From an uncultured Croceitalea sp. (GTDB lineage Bacteria > Bacteroidota > Bacteroidia > Flavobacteriales > Flavobacteriaceae), in the NCBI GenBank assembly GCA_947499565.1, contig CANMOV010000001.1, forward strand, positions 248,001 through 312,000: DNA of 64,000 bases, in the 5' to 3' direction. The notes under the pieces were generated by a model, which did no database searches, was not told the origin of the DNA, and was given only the letters and a program-made list of their open reading frames with translations. Position 1 is the stretch's first letter. Every line of letters begins with the position of its first letter. Both the position numbers and the translations under genes were made by a program. Positions 8,930 to 16,879 of the stretch are shown piece after piece.

Positions 8930-9661
8930 ATGAAATATCTTAGCTTTATTTTTTTAGGAACACTTTTGTTGTCCTGCAAGTCTAAAGTTTCAGAAGCTAC
9001 TTCTTCCGATGCAATTAAGGAAAACAAAAGCTTGGTTTCAGATACACTTAAAAAAACAGAATCGCTTGTTAAAGAACCAGAAATTCCAGAACTAAAGACA
9101 TTTGAAGGCTTGGCAGACACCACATTTATTCGTTTGGCAGATTTTAGTCATGATTTTGCTTATGATATGCGTTACGCAACTGAGAACAACTTTTTAAGGG
9201 CAAAGGTTTATGATTGTGCGGAATGTTATACCCGGATAAGAACTGCTAAGGCTTTATTAAAAGCAAATACAGAATTTTTACAGCAAGGTGTAAAGATTAA
9301 GTTTTTTGATTGTTACCGCCCTAATTCTGTACAATATAAAATGTGGGAGATTGTCCCAAATCCACAATACGTAGCAAACCCTGTAAAAGGTTCTATCCAC
9401 AATAAGGGCGGGGCTGTAGACATTACTTTAGTAGACTTAGAGGGTAATGAACTAGATATGGGAACAGATTTTGATTTCTTTGGAAAGCGAGCCTATCATG
9501 ATAATTTAGATTTACCCCAAGAAATTTTGGATAATCGAAAATTACTTAAAGAAACCATGGAAAAGTACGGTTTTTGGTCTATTCGCACGGAATGGTGGCA
9601 TTATAACCTGTCAGCTGGGAGTAATTCGAAAATTGCCAATTTTAAGTGGGAGTGTGAGTAA
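8930..9661 (+). CDS. ddpX: D-alanyl-D-alanine dipeptidase, VanX/DdpX-like lipoprotein (peptidase M15D)
   Basis: It would hydrolyse D-Ala-D-Ala outside the cytoplasm. The 243-residue protein starts with a lipoprotein signal (MKYLSFIFLGTLLLSC) and a short Ser/Lys/Glu-rich linker. The VanX domain follows with its zinc site: His157 and Asp164 in SIHNKGGAVDI, and Glu221/His224 in EWWH. The substrate-shaping Arg of FDCYRPNS is also present. The lipobox suggests a role in cell-wall turnover or nutrient D-amino acid use. Vancomycin resistance is unlikely because no vanHA-type ligase is nearby and the host is Gram-negative. It is co-transcribed with the upstream esterase. Confidence 0.9.
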   Translation: MKYLSFIFLGTLLLSCKSKVSEATSSDAIKENKSLVSDTLKKTESLVKEPEIPELKTFEGLADTTFIRLADFSHDFAYDMRYATENNFLRAKVYDCAECYTRIRTAKALLKANTEFLQQGVKIKFFDCYRPNSVQYKMWEIVPNPQYVANPVKGSIHNKGGAVDITLVDLEGNELDMGTDFDFFGKRAYHDNLDLPQEILDNRKLLKETMEKYGFWSIRTEWWHYNLSAGSNSKIANFKWECE

Positions 9662-9682
9662 GCGTTGGTATGGTGCCAACTA

Positions 9683-9814
9683 TTAATGGTCCCTTTTTTC
9701 GAAGTCTTCTTTTTTTATGAGTTTTATTCTACGAAAGATCAGATATATTAAAATTGCCAAACAACTTCCCCAGAATAGCGCCTGAAGGATAAAAATTAGT
9801 ACTGTCTCATTCAT
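9683..9814 (-). CDS. 43-residue single-pass membrane protein coupled to ybjQ
   Basis: The stop of the ybjQ-like gene (TGA, 9818-9816) is separated by one base from this ATG (9814). The frame encodes 43 residues: a short polar start (MNET), a hydrophobic helix at about 5-27 with a Trp and a Cys, then a basic/acidic tail (RRIKLIKKEDFEKRDH) that would face the cytoplasm. The TGA-T-ATG junction, one clean helix and positive-inside tail argue for a real gene despite its size. I do not recognise a family. Its partner may be the YbjQ protein. Confidence 0.6.
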   Translation of the reverse strand: MNETVLIFILQALFWGSCLAILIYLIFRRIKLIKKEDFEKRDH

Positions 9815-9815
9815 A

Positions 9816-10130
9816 TCAAGCTAGTTTTACGGCTGTGCCATATGCCAAAATTTCAGAGGCTCCCTGCATAACCATAGAAGTGGTTAACCGTACATTTACA
9901 ATTGCAGTGGCTCCAATTTTTTGGGCATCTTGTACCATGCGCTGCATGGCTTGTTCACGAGAATGGGCTTGCAGCTTAGTATACTCTTCAATTTCACCTC
10001 CGACAATATTTTTAAGTCCTGCAAAAACATCTCTACCAATATTTCGCGCTCGTACGGTACTGCCTCTTGCAATACCAAGGATTTCAATAATTTCTCTATT
10101 TGGGATTTTTTCTGTGGTGGATATAATCAT
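9816..10130 (-). CDS. ybjQ: YbjQ/UPF0145 family (heavy-metal-binding domain) protein
   Basis: The 104-residue product matches the YbjQ family over its whole length: a start strand (MIISTTEKIPNREIIEILGIARGSTV), the RNIGRDVFAGLKNIVGGEIEEYTKL helix, and a closing GATAIVNVRL...MQGASEILAYGTAV. Family members form ring-shaped oligomers. The heavy-metal annotation is weakly supported, and the physiological role is unknown. It follows the THUMP-like gene on the same strand after 55 bases and is coupled to a 43-residue membrane protein downstream. Confidence 0.9.
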   Translation of the reverse strand: MIISTTEKIPNREIIEILGIARGSTVRARNIGRDVFAGLKNIVGGEIEEYTKLQAHSREQAMQRMVQDAQKIGATAIVNVRLTTSMVMQGASEILAYGTAVKLA

Positions 10131-10185
10131 ATTATGGAGTTTTATGGATTATGCTATAGTATAAGTAGATGAATAGTGATTTTTG

Positions 10186-11373
10186 TTACACCTTATAGAT
10201 CTTGGTACAACGGATTACAATCAAATTACTATTCAAATCCCTAGTAAAAAACAAATAAGTATCTCCACCATCTTTTAACTTATATTTTTTTCGCAATGTG
10301 GCTACAGTTTCAGAAAAGTTACGGGTGGTCACATTTACTTTTGACCCTTTAAATTGTACCATTGTTTTTTTGTTATATGGTAATGTCTCTTGAATATGGA
10401 ATATACGTCCTGGAAAATCTATCAATTTATCTAAACTATATAAGTGGGAATGCTCATGAAACTTAGTTAAACCAAAAGTGGCACTAATTGTTTTAAATCC
10501 TCCAGATTTTAAAATAGCAGCATTTGGTTCATAGAGATAGTTGCCCGGGGTTCCTAATTCTGATGTTGTAGTTTTTTCTTCCGAAAGTATAAAGTCAAAA
10601 ATTTGTTTTGCTTCTTTTTGTAGATTAACTGTTTTTACTTTTAACTCCCCTTCAAAACTTTTTTCTAAAATCCATAGTAATTCTTTCACCTCATTTTTAA
10701 CAGCGACTACGTGAATTTCTTTTACGAATTTTAACTCTGAAATTCCCTGAGCAATATCTAAAAGGGGAGAAGTCTTTATTAATATGTTATCTGCTTTATG
10801 AAAAAGAGTATCCAATTCTAGAGGAATATTGGGCAAACAATCTTTAAGTAAAAACACTTTTTCCTTCGCCTCATTTCTACGAGATGGGTCTGCATAAATC
10901 CAATCAAATTTCGTGTCAGAATTCTTTAAAAAATCAATTCCATTTTGAGCTTCAAATTTGATGTTTTTTGTGTCTAAAATTTTTGCATTATAAGATGTTA
11001 TTTTAGATAGTTTTTGGTCAAGTTCGCAATGAATAATTTGGGCAATTTTCTTTGCAAAAAAATAACTGTCAATTCCAAGTCCCCCAGTGATGTCTATAAG
11101 CGATTTTCCGCTAACTAAATCCGCTTTGTATTGTGCAGTAATTTCCGAACTGGTTTGTTCTATATTTAGTTTATTGGGGTAGTAGATTTGTTCCGTAGCA
11201 AACCAAGTCGGTAGTTTGTTTTGACTCTTTTTTTTGGCTTCAAGCTGTTCTACGAGTTCTTTTTGGGAAACACCATTAAATTGTTGTTTTTTTAGCAAAA
11301 CTGACACGATGTCAGCATTGCAATTATTTTTTATAAATTCCTGTACACCAGTTTTTAAAATGTTTTTATTCAA
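10186..11373 (-). CDS. Class I SAM-dependent methyltransferase with THUMP-like domain
   Basis: The 395-residue protein has an N-terminal helical region (1-80), a Rossmann methyltransferase core with the SAM loop DITGGLGIDSYFFA near residue 93, an acidic strand-end (HCELDQ), and the motif YADPSRRN near 155. A C-terminal THUMP-like region contains the LYEPNAAILKSGGF segment typical of these Bacteroidetes proteins. It is probably an RNA methyltransferase, but the target is unknown. It follows the AI-2E gene by 7 bases in a DUF4159-AI-2E-methyltransferase-YbjQ operon. Confidence 0.85.
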   Translation of the reverse strand: MNKNILKTGVQEFIKNNCNADIVSVLLKKQQFNGVSQKELVEQLEAKKKSQNKLPTWFATEQIYYPNKLNIEQTSSEITAQYKADLVSGKSLIDITGGLGIDSYFFAKKIAQIIHCELDQKLSKITSYNAKILDTKNIKFEAQNGIDFLKNSDTKFDWIYADPSRRNEAKEKVFLLKDCLPNIPLELDTLFHKADNILIKTSPLLDIAQGISELKFVKEIHVVAVKNEVKELLWILEKSFEGELKVKTVNLQKEAKQIFDFILSEEKTTTSELGTPGNYLYEPNAAILKSGGFKTISATFGLTKFHEHSHLYSLDKLIDFPGRIFHIQETLPYNKKTMVQFKGSKVNVTTRNFSETVATLRKKYKLKDGGDTYLFFTRDLNSNLIVIRCTKIYKV

Positions 11374-11380
11374 ACTAAAA

Positions 11381-12487
11381 CTATAAATTTTTAGTTAACT
11401 TTTGCACAAAGCTGTTTTCACTTAAAAATTCTTTTAAAATCACTTTAATTGCGGTATATCCTGGTACAGCAATTACCATCCCTACCACACCAAATAATAG
11501 ACCGGCGATAATAATGATTAAGAAAATTTCTAAGGGATGTGATTTTACAGAATTGGAAAAAATAAAAGGTTGTGAAAAGAAATTGTCAACCAGTTGTCCT
11601 ATAAATAATCCTATTAAAACATAGAGTGCTTTTGGTAATATTACGGTGCTAAAATCCATACCTAAATTACTGGTCATGGTAAGGGTAATCATAAGCACAC
11701 CTCCAATGATTGGACCAACGTATGGAATAATGTTAAATAGTGCACATAAAAAGGCAATTACAATAGCGTTTTCTACCCCTACAATTAGAAGTGTAACGGT
11801 ATAAATAATAAACAGAATAAATAGCTGTAAAAGGATACCACCAAAGTAGCGAGATAATAGATTGTTAATTTTATCAATAGACTTTACCATGTTCCCTTCT
11901 TTGTTGTCTGGAACAAAAGTTAGAATGCCATTTTGGAAAAGTTTGCTATCCTTTAAAAAGAAAAAGGAAATAAATAAAACAGAAAAAAGACCAACGCTAA
12001 AATTGCTTAAAACGTTTACTAAAGAATTTAAAAAGTCTGGAATAAAATTAAGATTGAGTCCTTCGAGCACATTTTTTTCAATATCGGAATCCTCAATTAT
12101 CTCGTTAACATTAGAAGTTGTAATTCCAAAATAATCTACTATTTGTAGATAAAGGGTATTGAGGTCTCCTCTTAATGCATCAATATCCAATAAGGATAGA
12201 TTTTTACTTTGCTCTGTTATAAGTGGAATAAACAAGGCTAGAATACCTATAAAAACACCTAGCATTAATACCATAGTTAAAATAACCGCTAGTAAGTTTG
12301 GGAATTTTAGCTTTCTACGCAGAAATAATACGATAGGTCTCCCTAAAAGTGCAATAACGGCTGCGATTGCCAAATACGCCAGCACAGATTGTATTTTTAG
12401 TAAAAAGTAGAATAGTAACACTATGGCAGCCAAAATGAATACCGCCCTTAAAATACCATTTGCTAAGGTTTTTGATGTCATTTTCAC
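11381..12487 (-). CDS. AI-2E family transporter (TqsA/PerM-like)
   Basis: The 368-residue polytopic membrane protein has a hydrophobic N-terminal pair, a long soluble loop at about 85-150, and then several helices. The family signature regions are present: FKDSKLFQNGIL after the loop, ALFNIIPYVGPIIGGV near 250-265, and GQLVDNFFSQPFIFSNSVKSHPLEIFL near 295-325. Members export small molecules or ions. AI-2 transport should not be assumed, as some homologues act as Na+/H+ antiporters. Its start overlaps the DUF4159 stop by 4 bases. Confidence 0.9.
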   Translation of the reverse strand: MKMTSKTLANGILRAVFILAAIVLLFYFLLKIQSVLAYLAIAAVIALLGRPIVLFLRRKLKFPNLLAVILTMVLMLGVFIGILALFIPLITEQSKNLSLLDIDALRGDLNTLYLQIVDYFGITTSNVNEIIEDSDIEKNVLEGLNLNFIPDFLNSLVNVLSNFSVGLFSVLFISFFFLKDSKLFQNGILTFVPDNKEGNMVKSIDKINNLLSRYFGGILLQLFILFIIYTVTLLIVGVENAIVIAFLCALFNIIPYVGPIIGGVLMITLTMTSNLGMDFSTVILPKALYVLIGLFIGQLVDNFFSQPFIFSNSVKSHPLEIFLIIIIAGLLFGVVGMVIAVPGYTAIKVILKEFLSENSFVQKLTKNL

Positions 12488-13134
12488 GATTTGAATGCGT
12501 AAGCTACAATATTTGCACCCATTTGCAAGGCTTTTAGACGAATTGCCTCTGGATCGTTATGAACAGACGGGTCTTCCCAACCATCACCTAAATCACTCTC
12601 TAGTGTAAATAATAACAGTAACCTCCCTTCATGGAAAAAGCCAAATGCTTGTGGTCTTTTACCATCATGCTCATGAATCTTTGGCAAACCTTCAGGGAAT
12701 TTATATTTCTGACTAAAAATTGGATGGTCCGCTCCAAGCTCTTCTAATTCTTTGTCTGGGAATACTTTTAAAAGTTCTCTTCGCAAATATTTTTCCATCC
12801 CATAATTATCATCAATATGTAAAAAGCCACCAGATAAAAGATAAGTACGTAGGTTATCTGCCTCTTCATCACTAAAAAAGACGTTACCATGCCCGGTCAT
12901 ATGTAAATAGGGAAATTGAAAAATAGCTACGCTACCAACCTCCACTGTTTCTGGCTTTGTTTTAATCTTAGTATCAATGTTTTCGTTGCAGAAACGTATT
13001 AGATTTGGTAAAGCTGTGGGATTGGAATACCAATCTCCACCCCCACCATATTTAAGTATGGCAACTTCTTGTGATACTACTGTGGTAATCACAAAAAAAG
13101 TTAAAATAAAGGGCAGTGCGGTAAGGTATTTCAT
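12484..13134 (-). CDS. DUF4159 domain protein, exported
   Basis: The 216-residue protein has a signal peptide (MKYLTALPFILTFFVITTVVS) followed by a single DUF4159 domain: AILKYGGGGDWYSNPTALPNLI, an FQFPYLHMTGHGNVFFSDEEADNLRTYLLSGGFLHIDD block and a DHPIFS segment. The fold resembles a flavodoxin/GATase-like domain, as in the membrane-anchored proteins of MoxR/VWA operons, but those partners are absent here. The function is unknown. It is the first gene of a minus-strand operon, with a candidate -7 box at 13159-13166. Confidence 0.85.
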   Translation of the reverse strand: MKYLTALPFILTFFVITTVVSQEVAILKYGGGGDWYSNPTALPNLIRFCNENIDTKIKTKPETVEVGSVAIFQFPYLHMTGHGNVFFSDEEADNLRTYLLSGGFLHIDDNYGMEKYLRRELLKVFPDKELEELGADHPIFSQKYKFPEGLPKIHEHDGKRPQAFGFFHEGRLLLLFTLESDLGDGWEDPSVHNDPEAIRLKALQMGANIVAYAFKS

Positions 13135-13158
13135 GTAGTAACGAATAACTAGTTAACT

Positions 13159-13166
13159 CAAAAATA
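13159..13166 (-). promoter_or_regulatory. Candidate -7 box for the DUF4159 operon
   Basis: Read on the minus strand this is TATTTTTG, a full match to TAnnTTTG, 24 bases before the DUF4159 start. No clear TTG was found at the -33 distance. Confidence 0.3.
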
Positions 13167-13175
13167 CAGCATTTC

Positions 13176-13952
13176 ATGTATAAAAAAATCATAATACCTA
13201 CGTTGACTCTAGTAGCACTTTTCTTTATAGGTTTTATAAGCCTATCGAATATAACTCCAAATTATGATAAGACAACAGCGACAATTGCTGATTTTGACCC
13301 AATAATTGTATTAGAGCTTTTTACGTCGCAAGGATGTTCTAGTTGCCCACCTGCAGACGTTCTTTTGAACAAAGTAAAAGAGCAGTACCCAGAGAAAGTG
13401 TTTGCGCTATCATACCATGTCGATTATTGGAACTATATTGGTTGGGAAGATCCTTTTAGTAAAGCGATATTTACTAAGAAACAACGCTATTATAACCAAA
13501 AATTCAGCTATAGAAGTAATTATACACCACAGTTAGTGGTAAATGGGCAGGAACACTTTGTAGGTTCTAACGGGACTAAACTTGCTACTAAGATTTCTGA
13601 ATATGGAAAATTACAGTCCGCCAATAGTATAAAGCTAGGTAAAGTATCTGAGAATGCAACCATGGTTAATTTTGAATATACCATTGATGGCGAAATAAAA
13701 GATAAGCAATTAAGAGCTGTCTTAGTACTGGATGAAAGAACTACTTCTGTAAAACGAGGAGAGAATAGAAATAGAGTGCTTAAAAATTCCAATATCGTAG
13801 TTGCGGAGAAATATATAGAACTTAATCAAGATTCTGGCAAAGGGAAAATAGAAATACCAGCTATTGTTTCTGCAAAAGATAAAATCACTTTGCTACTACT
13901 TACAGAAAATGAAGTAGCAGATATAACAGGAGCAGTAAAAAAAACACTCTAG
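13176..13952 (+). CDS. DUF1223 thioredoxin-fold protein, exported or membrane-anchored
   Basis: The 258-residue protein has a hydrophobic N-terminus (residues 6-26) followed by the DUF1223 domain. The signature VLELFTSQGCSSCPPADVLL carries Cys54 and Cys57 as a CxxC pair, followed by YHVDYWNYIGWEDPF and TPQLVVNG. The thioredoxin-like fold and extracytoplasmic location suggest a redox role, but no function is established. It is divergent from the DUF4159 operon, and its 3' end overlaps the convergent rsmE by 4 bases. Confidence 0.88.
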   Translation: MYKKIIIPTLTLVALFFIGFISLSNITPNYDKTTATIADFDPIIVLELFTSQGCSSCPPADVLLNKVKEQYPEKVFALSYHVDYWNYIGWEDPFSKAIFTKKQRYYNQKFSYRSNYTPQLVVNGQEHFVGSNGTKLATKISEYGKLQSANSIKLGKVSENATMVNFEYTIDGEIKDKQLRAVLVLDERTTSVKRGENRNRVLKNSNIVVAEKYIELNQDSGKGKIEIPAIVSAKDKITLLLLTENEVADITGAVKKTL

Positions 13953-14653
13953 CTATTAATGATGGAAACTACTGTGCAGGCATAGACTGCTGCGGTTTCG
14001 GTTCTTAAACGGTTTCTACCTAGAGACACAGGGGTAAAACCTTTTTTATAAGCTAAGTTGATTTCATTGTTAGAAAAATCGCCTTCTGGGCCAATTAATA
14101 TAACAACATCTTTATCCGCGGCAAGACGCCTTTTTAGCTCCGCTTTTTCATCATCTTCACAGTGGGCAATAAATTTTAAGTCCCCAGAAGTTTTAGCTAA
14201 AAAATCTTCATAAGTAGTTAATGGGTTTAATTTAGGCAAGAAGGTTTGTAAAGACTGTTTCATTGCAGACTGTATAATCTTTTGCAGCCGTTCTGGTTTT
14301 ATAACTTTTCGTTCAGAATGTTCACATAGTATAGGTGTAACTTCATTCACCCCTATTTCTGTGGCTTTCTCTAAAAACCATTCAAAACGGTCATTCATTT
14401 TCGTTGGGGCAACAGCTAAGTGCAAAGTATGTAACCTAGTAATAGTTTTTTCCGAAGAAATAATCTGTGCTTTGCACTTTTTAGGATTTGCTTCTAAAAT
14501 TTCAGCTTCAAACAAATACCCATTACCATTTGTTAGGTGCAAAACATCACCTTCTTTTTTTCGCAATACTTTAATGATATGCTTACTTTCTTCAGTAGGA
14601 AAGCTAAATTGTTTAAAACTATTATCAAGCGAAGCGTTATAAAAGAGTTGCAT
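13949..14653 (-). CDS. rsmE: 16S rRNA (uracil(1498)-N(3))-methyltransferase RsmE
   Basis: It methylates N3 of U1498 in 16S rRNA using SAM. The 234-residue length is normal. The N-terminal PUA-like part runs to about residue 70 (KHIIKVLRKKEGD). The SPOUT trefoil-knot part carries EKATEIGVNEVTPILCEHSERK, the SAM loop LIGPEGDFS, and the knot end SLGRNRLRTETAAVYA. It is the last gene before the convergent DUF1223 gene. Confidence 0.95.
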   Translation of the reverse strand: MQLFYNASLDNSFKQFSFPTEESKHIIKVLRKKEGDVLHLTNGNGYLFEAEILEANPKKCKAQIISSEKTITRLHTLHLAVAPTKMNDRFEWFLEKATEIGVNEVTPILCEHSERKVIKPERLQKIIQSAMKQSLQTFLPKLNPLTTYEDFLAKTSGDLKFIAHCEDDEKAELKRRLAADKDVVILIGPEGDFSNNEINLAYKKGFTPVSLGRNRLRTETAAVYACTVVSIINS

Positions 14654-14709
14654 AGATTCTATTTGTAATTATCTTAAGTACGATTTAAATGTATTCATCT
14701 CATACAAAA

Positions 14710-14801
14710 GTCAGTTCGAGTTTTTTCGAGGGAAAAGTCCGCCTACCGACAGGCAGGTACAATTTTTCAACCTCCGATTCTGAAAAATTACTCGAATTGA
14801 C
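14710..14801. repeat. Composite palindromic element of the GTCAGTTCGAG type
   Basis: Three nested inverted repeats lie in the 176-base gap between rsmE and the acetyltransferase. The outer arms are GTCAGTTCGAG (14710-14720) and CTCGAATTGAC (14791-14801), matching at 10 of 11. The inner arms AATTTTTCA/TGAAAAATT (14761-14769, 14781-14789) are perfect. A separate GC-rich hairpin CCTACC-GACA-GGCAGG is centred near 14750. Elements of this appearance, with CCTGCC...GGTAGG cores, recur in intergenic regions of Flavobacteriaceae. It looks like a MITE/REP-like repeat rather than a simple terminator. Confidence 0.55.
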
Positions 14802-14829
14802 GATTTTCTACATTACCATACTATAGTTC

Positions 14830-15426
14830 TTAATTATATTTCTCTATCTGAAAAAGTAATGCTCTTTTGACCGAGGGCCACTCATTCGCAATAATTGAAA
14901 AGACAACAGTATCCCTTAAAGTGCCATCACTACTAATTCTATGGTTGCGTAATACACCGTCCTGTTTGGCGCCAATTCTGGTTATTGCATTTCTTGATGC
15001 GTAATTAAACCAATGCGTTCTAAATTCTACTGCTACGGCATCTAGTTCTTCAAAAGCATGTTGTAATAACAGTAATTTGCAAATGGTATTTACTCCTGTT
15101 CGCTGGTATGTTTTTGAATACCATGTATACCCAATTTCTAACCTTCTATTAGTAGCATCAATATTACAGAATCGTGTAGAACCAATTACTGTATTGGTCT
15201 TTAAATCCTTAACAATAAAGGGCAAAGCCGTTTTTTCTTCTTCATTATCCAGTGCAGTAGTTATATAATCATCAATTGAAGTTTTGGATGGTACAGAGGT
15301 TACCCATAAGTTCCATAATTCCCCATCTGCAGCAGCTTGTAATAACTCTTTTTTATGCTCTTTTTGCAAAGGGAGTAGTTTTACTCCGTTTAACTCCAGT
15401 TCTATTTTTTGTAACCAGTCTTTCAT
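14830..15426 (-). CDS. GNAT family N-acetyltransferase (RimJ/RimL-like)
   Basis: The 198-residue protein has the GNAT order: an early GVKLLPLQKEHKKELL motif, NTVIGSTRFCNIDATNRRLEIGYTWYSKTYQRTGVNTICKLLLLQHAFEELDAVAVEFRTHWFNYASRNAITRIGAKQDGVLRNHRI. The RTGVN turn stands where the acetyl-CoA phosphate loop normally lies. The NxxSRNAI..IGAxxxGxLR pattern is typical of RimL-type and small-molecule acetyltransferases. The substrate is unknown. It is 12 bases downstream of the TfoX-N gene in a tsaD operon. Confidence 0.88.
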   Translation of the reverse strand: MKDWLQKIELELNGVKLLPLQKEHKKELLQAAADGELWNLWVTSVPSKTSIDDYITTALDNEEEKTALPFIVKDLKTNTVIGSTRFCNIDATNRRLEIGYTWYSKTYQRTGVNTICKLLLLQHAFEELDAVAVEFRTHWFNYASRNAITRIGAKQDGVLRNHRISSDGTLRDTVVFSIIANEWPSVKRALLFQIEKYN

Positions 15427-15438
15427 ATAAAAATAACT

Positions 15439-15777
15439 TTACTCTAGTTTAGATTTTGCATGTTCCACACCTAACTCAATCCAATATTGTAAATGTTCTT
15501 CGTTTTGCAACCCTTCTAGAGAAACAAAAGCAAATTCTTTCATTGGTTTTCCCGTAAAATCCATTGGTCTTACATATTCCTTTATAAGCTCACTATCAAT
15601 TTTTGAGGAGTGGATTCTAACCATTAAATCATTATTTATAGCTCCAACCGTCATTTTTCCATGATATAAAAAGGCAATCCCACCAAACATTTTCTTTTCG
15701 GTGAATTCTTCAGGAAAGCTCTTTAAAGCTGCCCTTATTCTTACCACTAATTCTTCACTATAAGCCATTTCACCCAA
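15439..15777 (-). CDS. TfoX N-terminal domain protein
   Basis: The 112-residue protein is a stand-alone TfoX_N domain: MAYSEELVVRIRAALK, the signature EKKMFGGIAFLYHGKMTVGAINNDLMVRI, and a C-terminal PMDFTGKPMKEFAFV. In gammaproteobacteria TfoX/Sxy controls competence, but single-domain versions in Bacteroidetes have no known regulatory role. It overlaps the 3' end of tsaD by 8 bases. Confidence 0.88.
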   Translation of the reverse strand: MGEMAYSEELVVRIRAALKSFPEEFTEKKMFGGIAFLYHGKMTVGAINNDLMVRIHSSKIDSELIKEYVRPMDFTGKPMKEFAFVSLEGLQNEEHLQYWIELGVEHAKSKLE

Positions 15778-16795
15778 TTTTATATCGCGCCTTTGCTGCT
15801 ACATTTTGTTTTGCAAAATCTTCTTCCAAAAATTTTAAATACCCCACAATACCAATCATGGCAGCATTGTCTGTGCAATATGCAAACTTTGGGATATAGG
15901 TTTGCCAACCCAAATCCTTTTCTGCATTCTGCAAGCGTCCACGGATTCCGGAATTAGCAGCTACTCCACCTCCAATAGCTATCTGTTTAATACCTGTTTG
16001 TTTTACAGCAAGCTTTAATTTATCCATTAGAATTTCTAGGATAGTAAATTGAATAGATGCGCAAATGTCATCTATATTTTTAGTTATAAATTCTGAATCT
16101 TCCTTGGTTCTCTTTTGGATGAAGTAGAGAATACTCGTTTTTAGCCCACTAAAGCTAAAATTTAAACCTGGCACTTGGGGTTTAGGAAATTCAAAAGCTT
16201 TTTGGTTACCCAGCTTAGCATGTTTATCTACCAATGGTCCTCCGGGGTAGGGCAGCCCCAGAAGTTTTGCACTTTTATCAAATGCCTCGCCAACGGCATC
16301 ATCTAGCGTTTCGCCCAAAATTTCCATGTCAAAATAATTCTTTACTAAAACTATTTGTGTATGCCCACCGCTAATGGTCATCGCAAGGAATGGGAACTGC
16401 GGTGATGTTTGAGCTGCATCTTCAATAAAATGGGCTAAAATATGTGCTTGCATATGATTCACTTCTATCAAAGGTATGTTTAAACCTAAGGCTAATGACT
16501 TAGCAAATGAGGTTCCCACTAATAAAGAACCCAGTAGTCCAGGTCCTCTAGTAAATGCTATGGCGGATAGTTGTTTTTTATCGATATTTGCCTGAGCCAA
16601 CGCCTGATGTACAACTGGAACTATATTTTGCTGATGTGCCCTCGATGCTAATTCGGGTACAACACCACCATATTTTTTATGTATTTCTTGTGTAGCCACC
16701 ACATTGCTAAGCACTTTTTTATTGCAAAGCACTGCTGCTGATGTGTCGTCACATGATGATTCAATGGCTAGAATAAAATTTTCCTGATTTTTCAC
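15770..16795 (-). CDS. tsaD: tRNA N6-adenosine threonylcarbamoyltransferase TsaD
   Basis: TsaD transfers the threonylcarbamoyl group to A37 of ANN-decoding tRNAs in the cytoplasm. The 341-residue length is normal. Visible motifs are AIESSCDDTSAAV at the start, the metal-binding HMQAHILAHF near 114-123, the ATP-site ISGGHTQIV, GETLDDAVGEAFDK, IGGGVAANSGIR and the C-terminal CTDNAAMIG. It is the first gene of tsaD-TfoX_N-GNAT and has its own probable promoter. Confidence 0.97.
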   Translation of the reverse strand: MKNQENFILAIESSCDDTSAAVLCNKKVLSNVVATQEIHKKYGGVVPELASRAHQQNIVPVVHQALAQANIDKKQLSAIAFTRGPGLLGSLLVGTSFAKSLALGLNIPLIEVNHMQAHILAHFIEDAAQTSPQFPFLAMTISGGHTQIVLVKNYFDMEILGETLDDAVGEAFDKSAKLLGLPYPGGPLVDKHAKLGNQKAFEFPKPQVPGLNFSFSGLKTSILYFIQKRTKEDSEFITKNIDDICASIQFTILEILMDKLKLAVKQTGIKQIAIGGGVAANSGIRGRLQNAEKDLGWQTYIPKFAYCTDNAAMIGIVGYLKFLEEDFAKQNVAAKARYKIG

Positions 16796-16821
16796 CTATT
16801 TTGGAACAAAAGTTGGATACA

Positions 16822-16848
16822 CAAAGATAAACGGTAAAGCGCTATCAA
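16822..16848 (-). promoter_or_regulatory. Probable promoter of tsaD
   Basis: On the minus strand TATCTTTG (16829-16822) matches TAnnTTTG fully. A TTG (16848-16846) inside a T run lies 16 bases upstream, close to the Bacteroidetes -33/-7 arrangement. Transcription would begin about 20 bases before the tsaD start. The site overlaps the extreme 5' end of the divergent tamB frame. Confidence 0.5.
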
Positions 16849-16879
16849 AAAACTAAAAAAAATACTACTTCGAACCCTT

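Noticed and set aside
8930-9661. Vancomycin-resistance gene vanX
   Set aside because: The zinc motifs fit VanX, but no vanH, vanA or vanR/S neighbours exist and the protein is a lipoprotein in a Gram-negative host.
9835-10164. 109-codon plus-strand frame antisense to ybjQ
   Set aside because: The minus-strand frame is a full-length YbjQ protein; the plus-strand frame has no similarity and odd composition.
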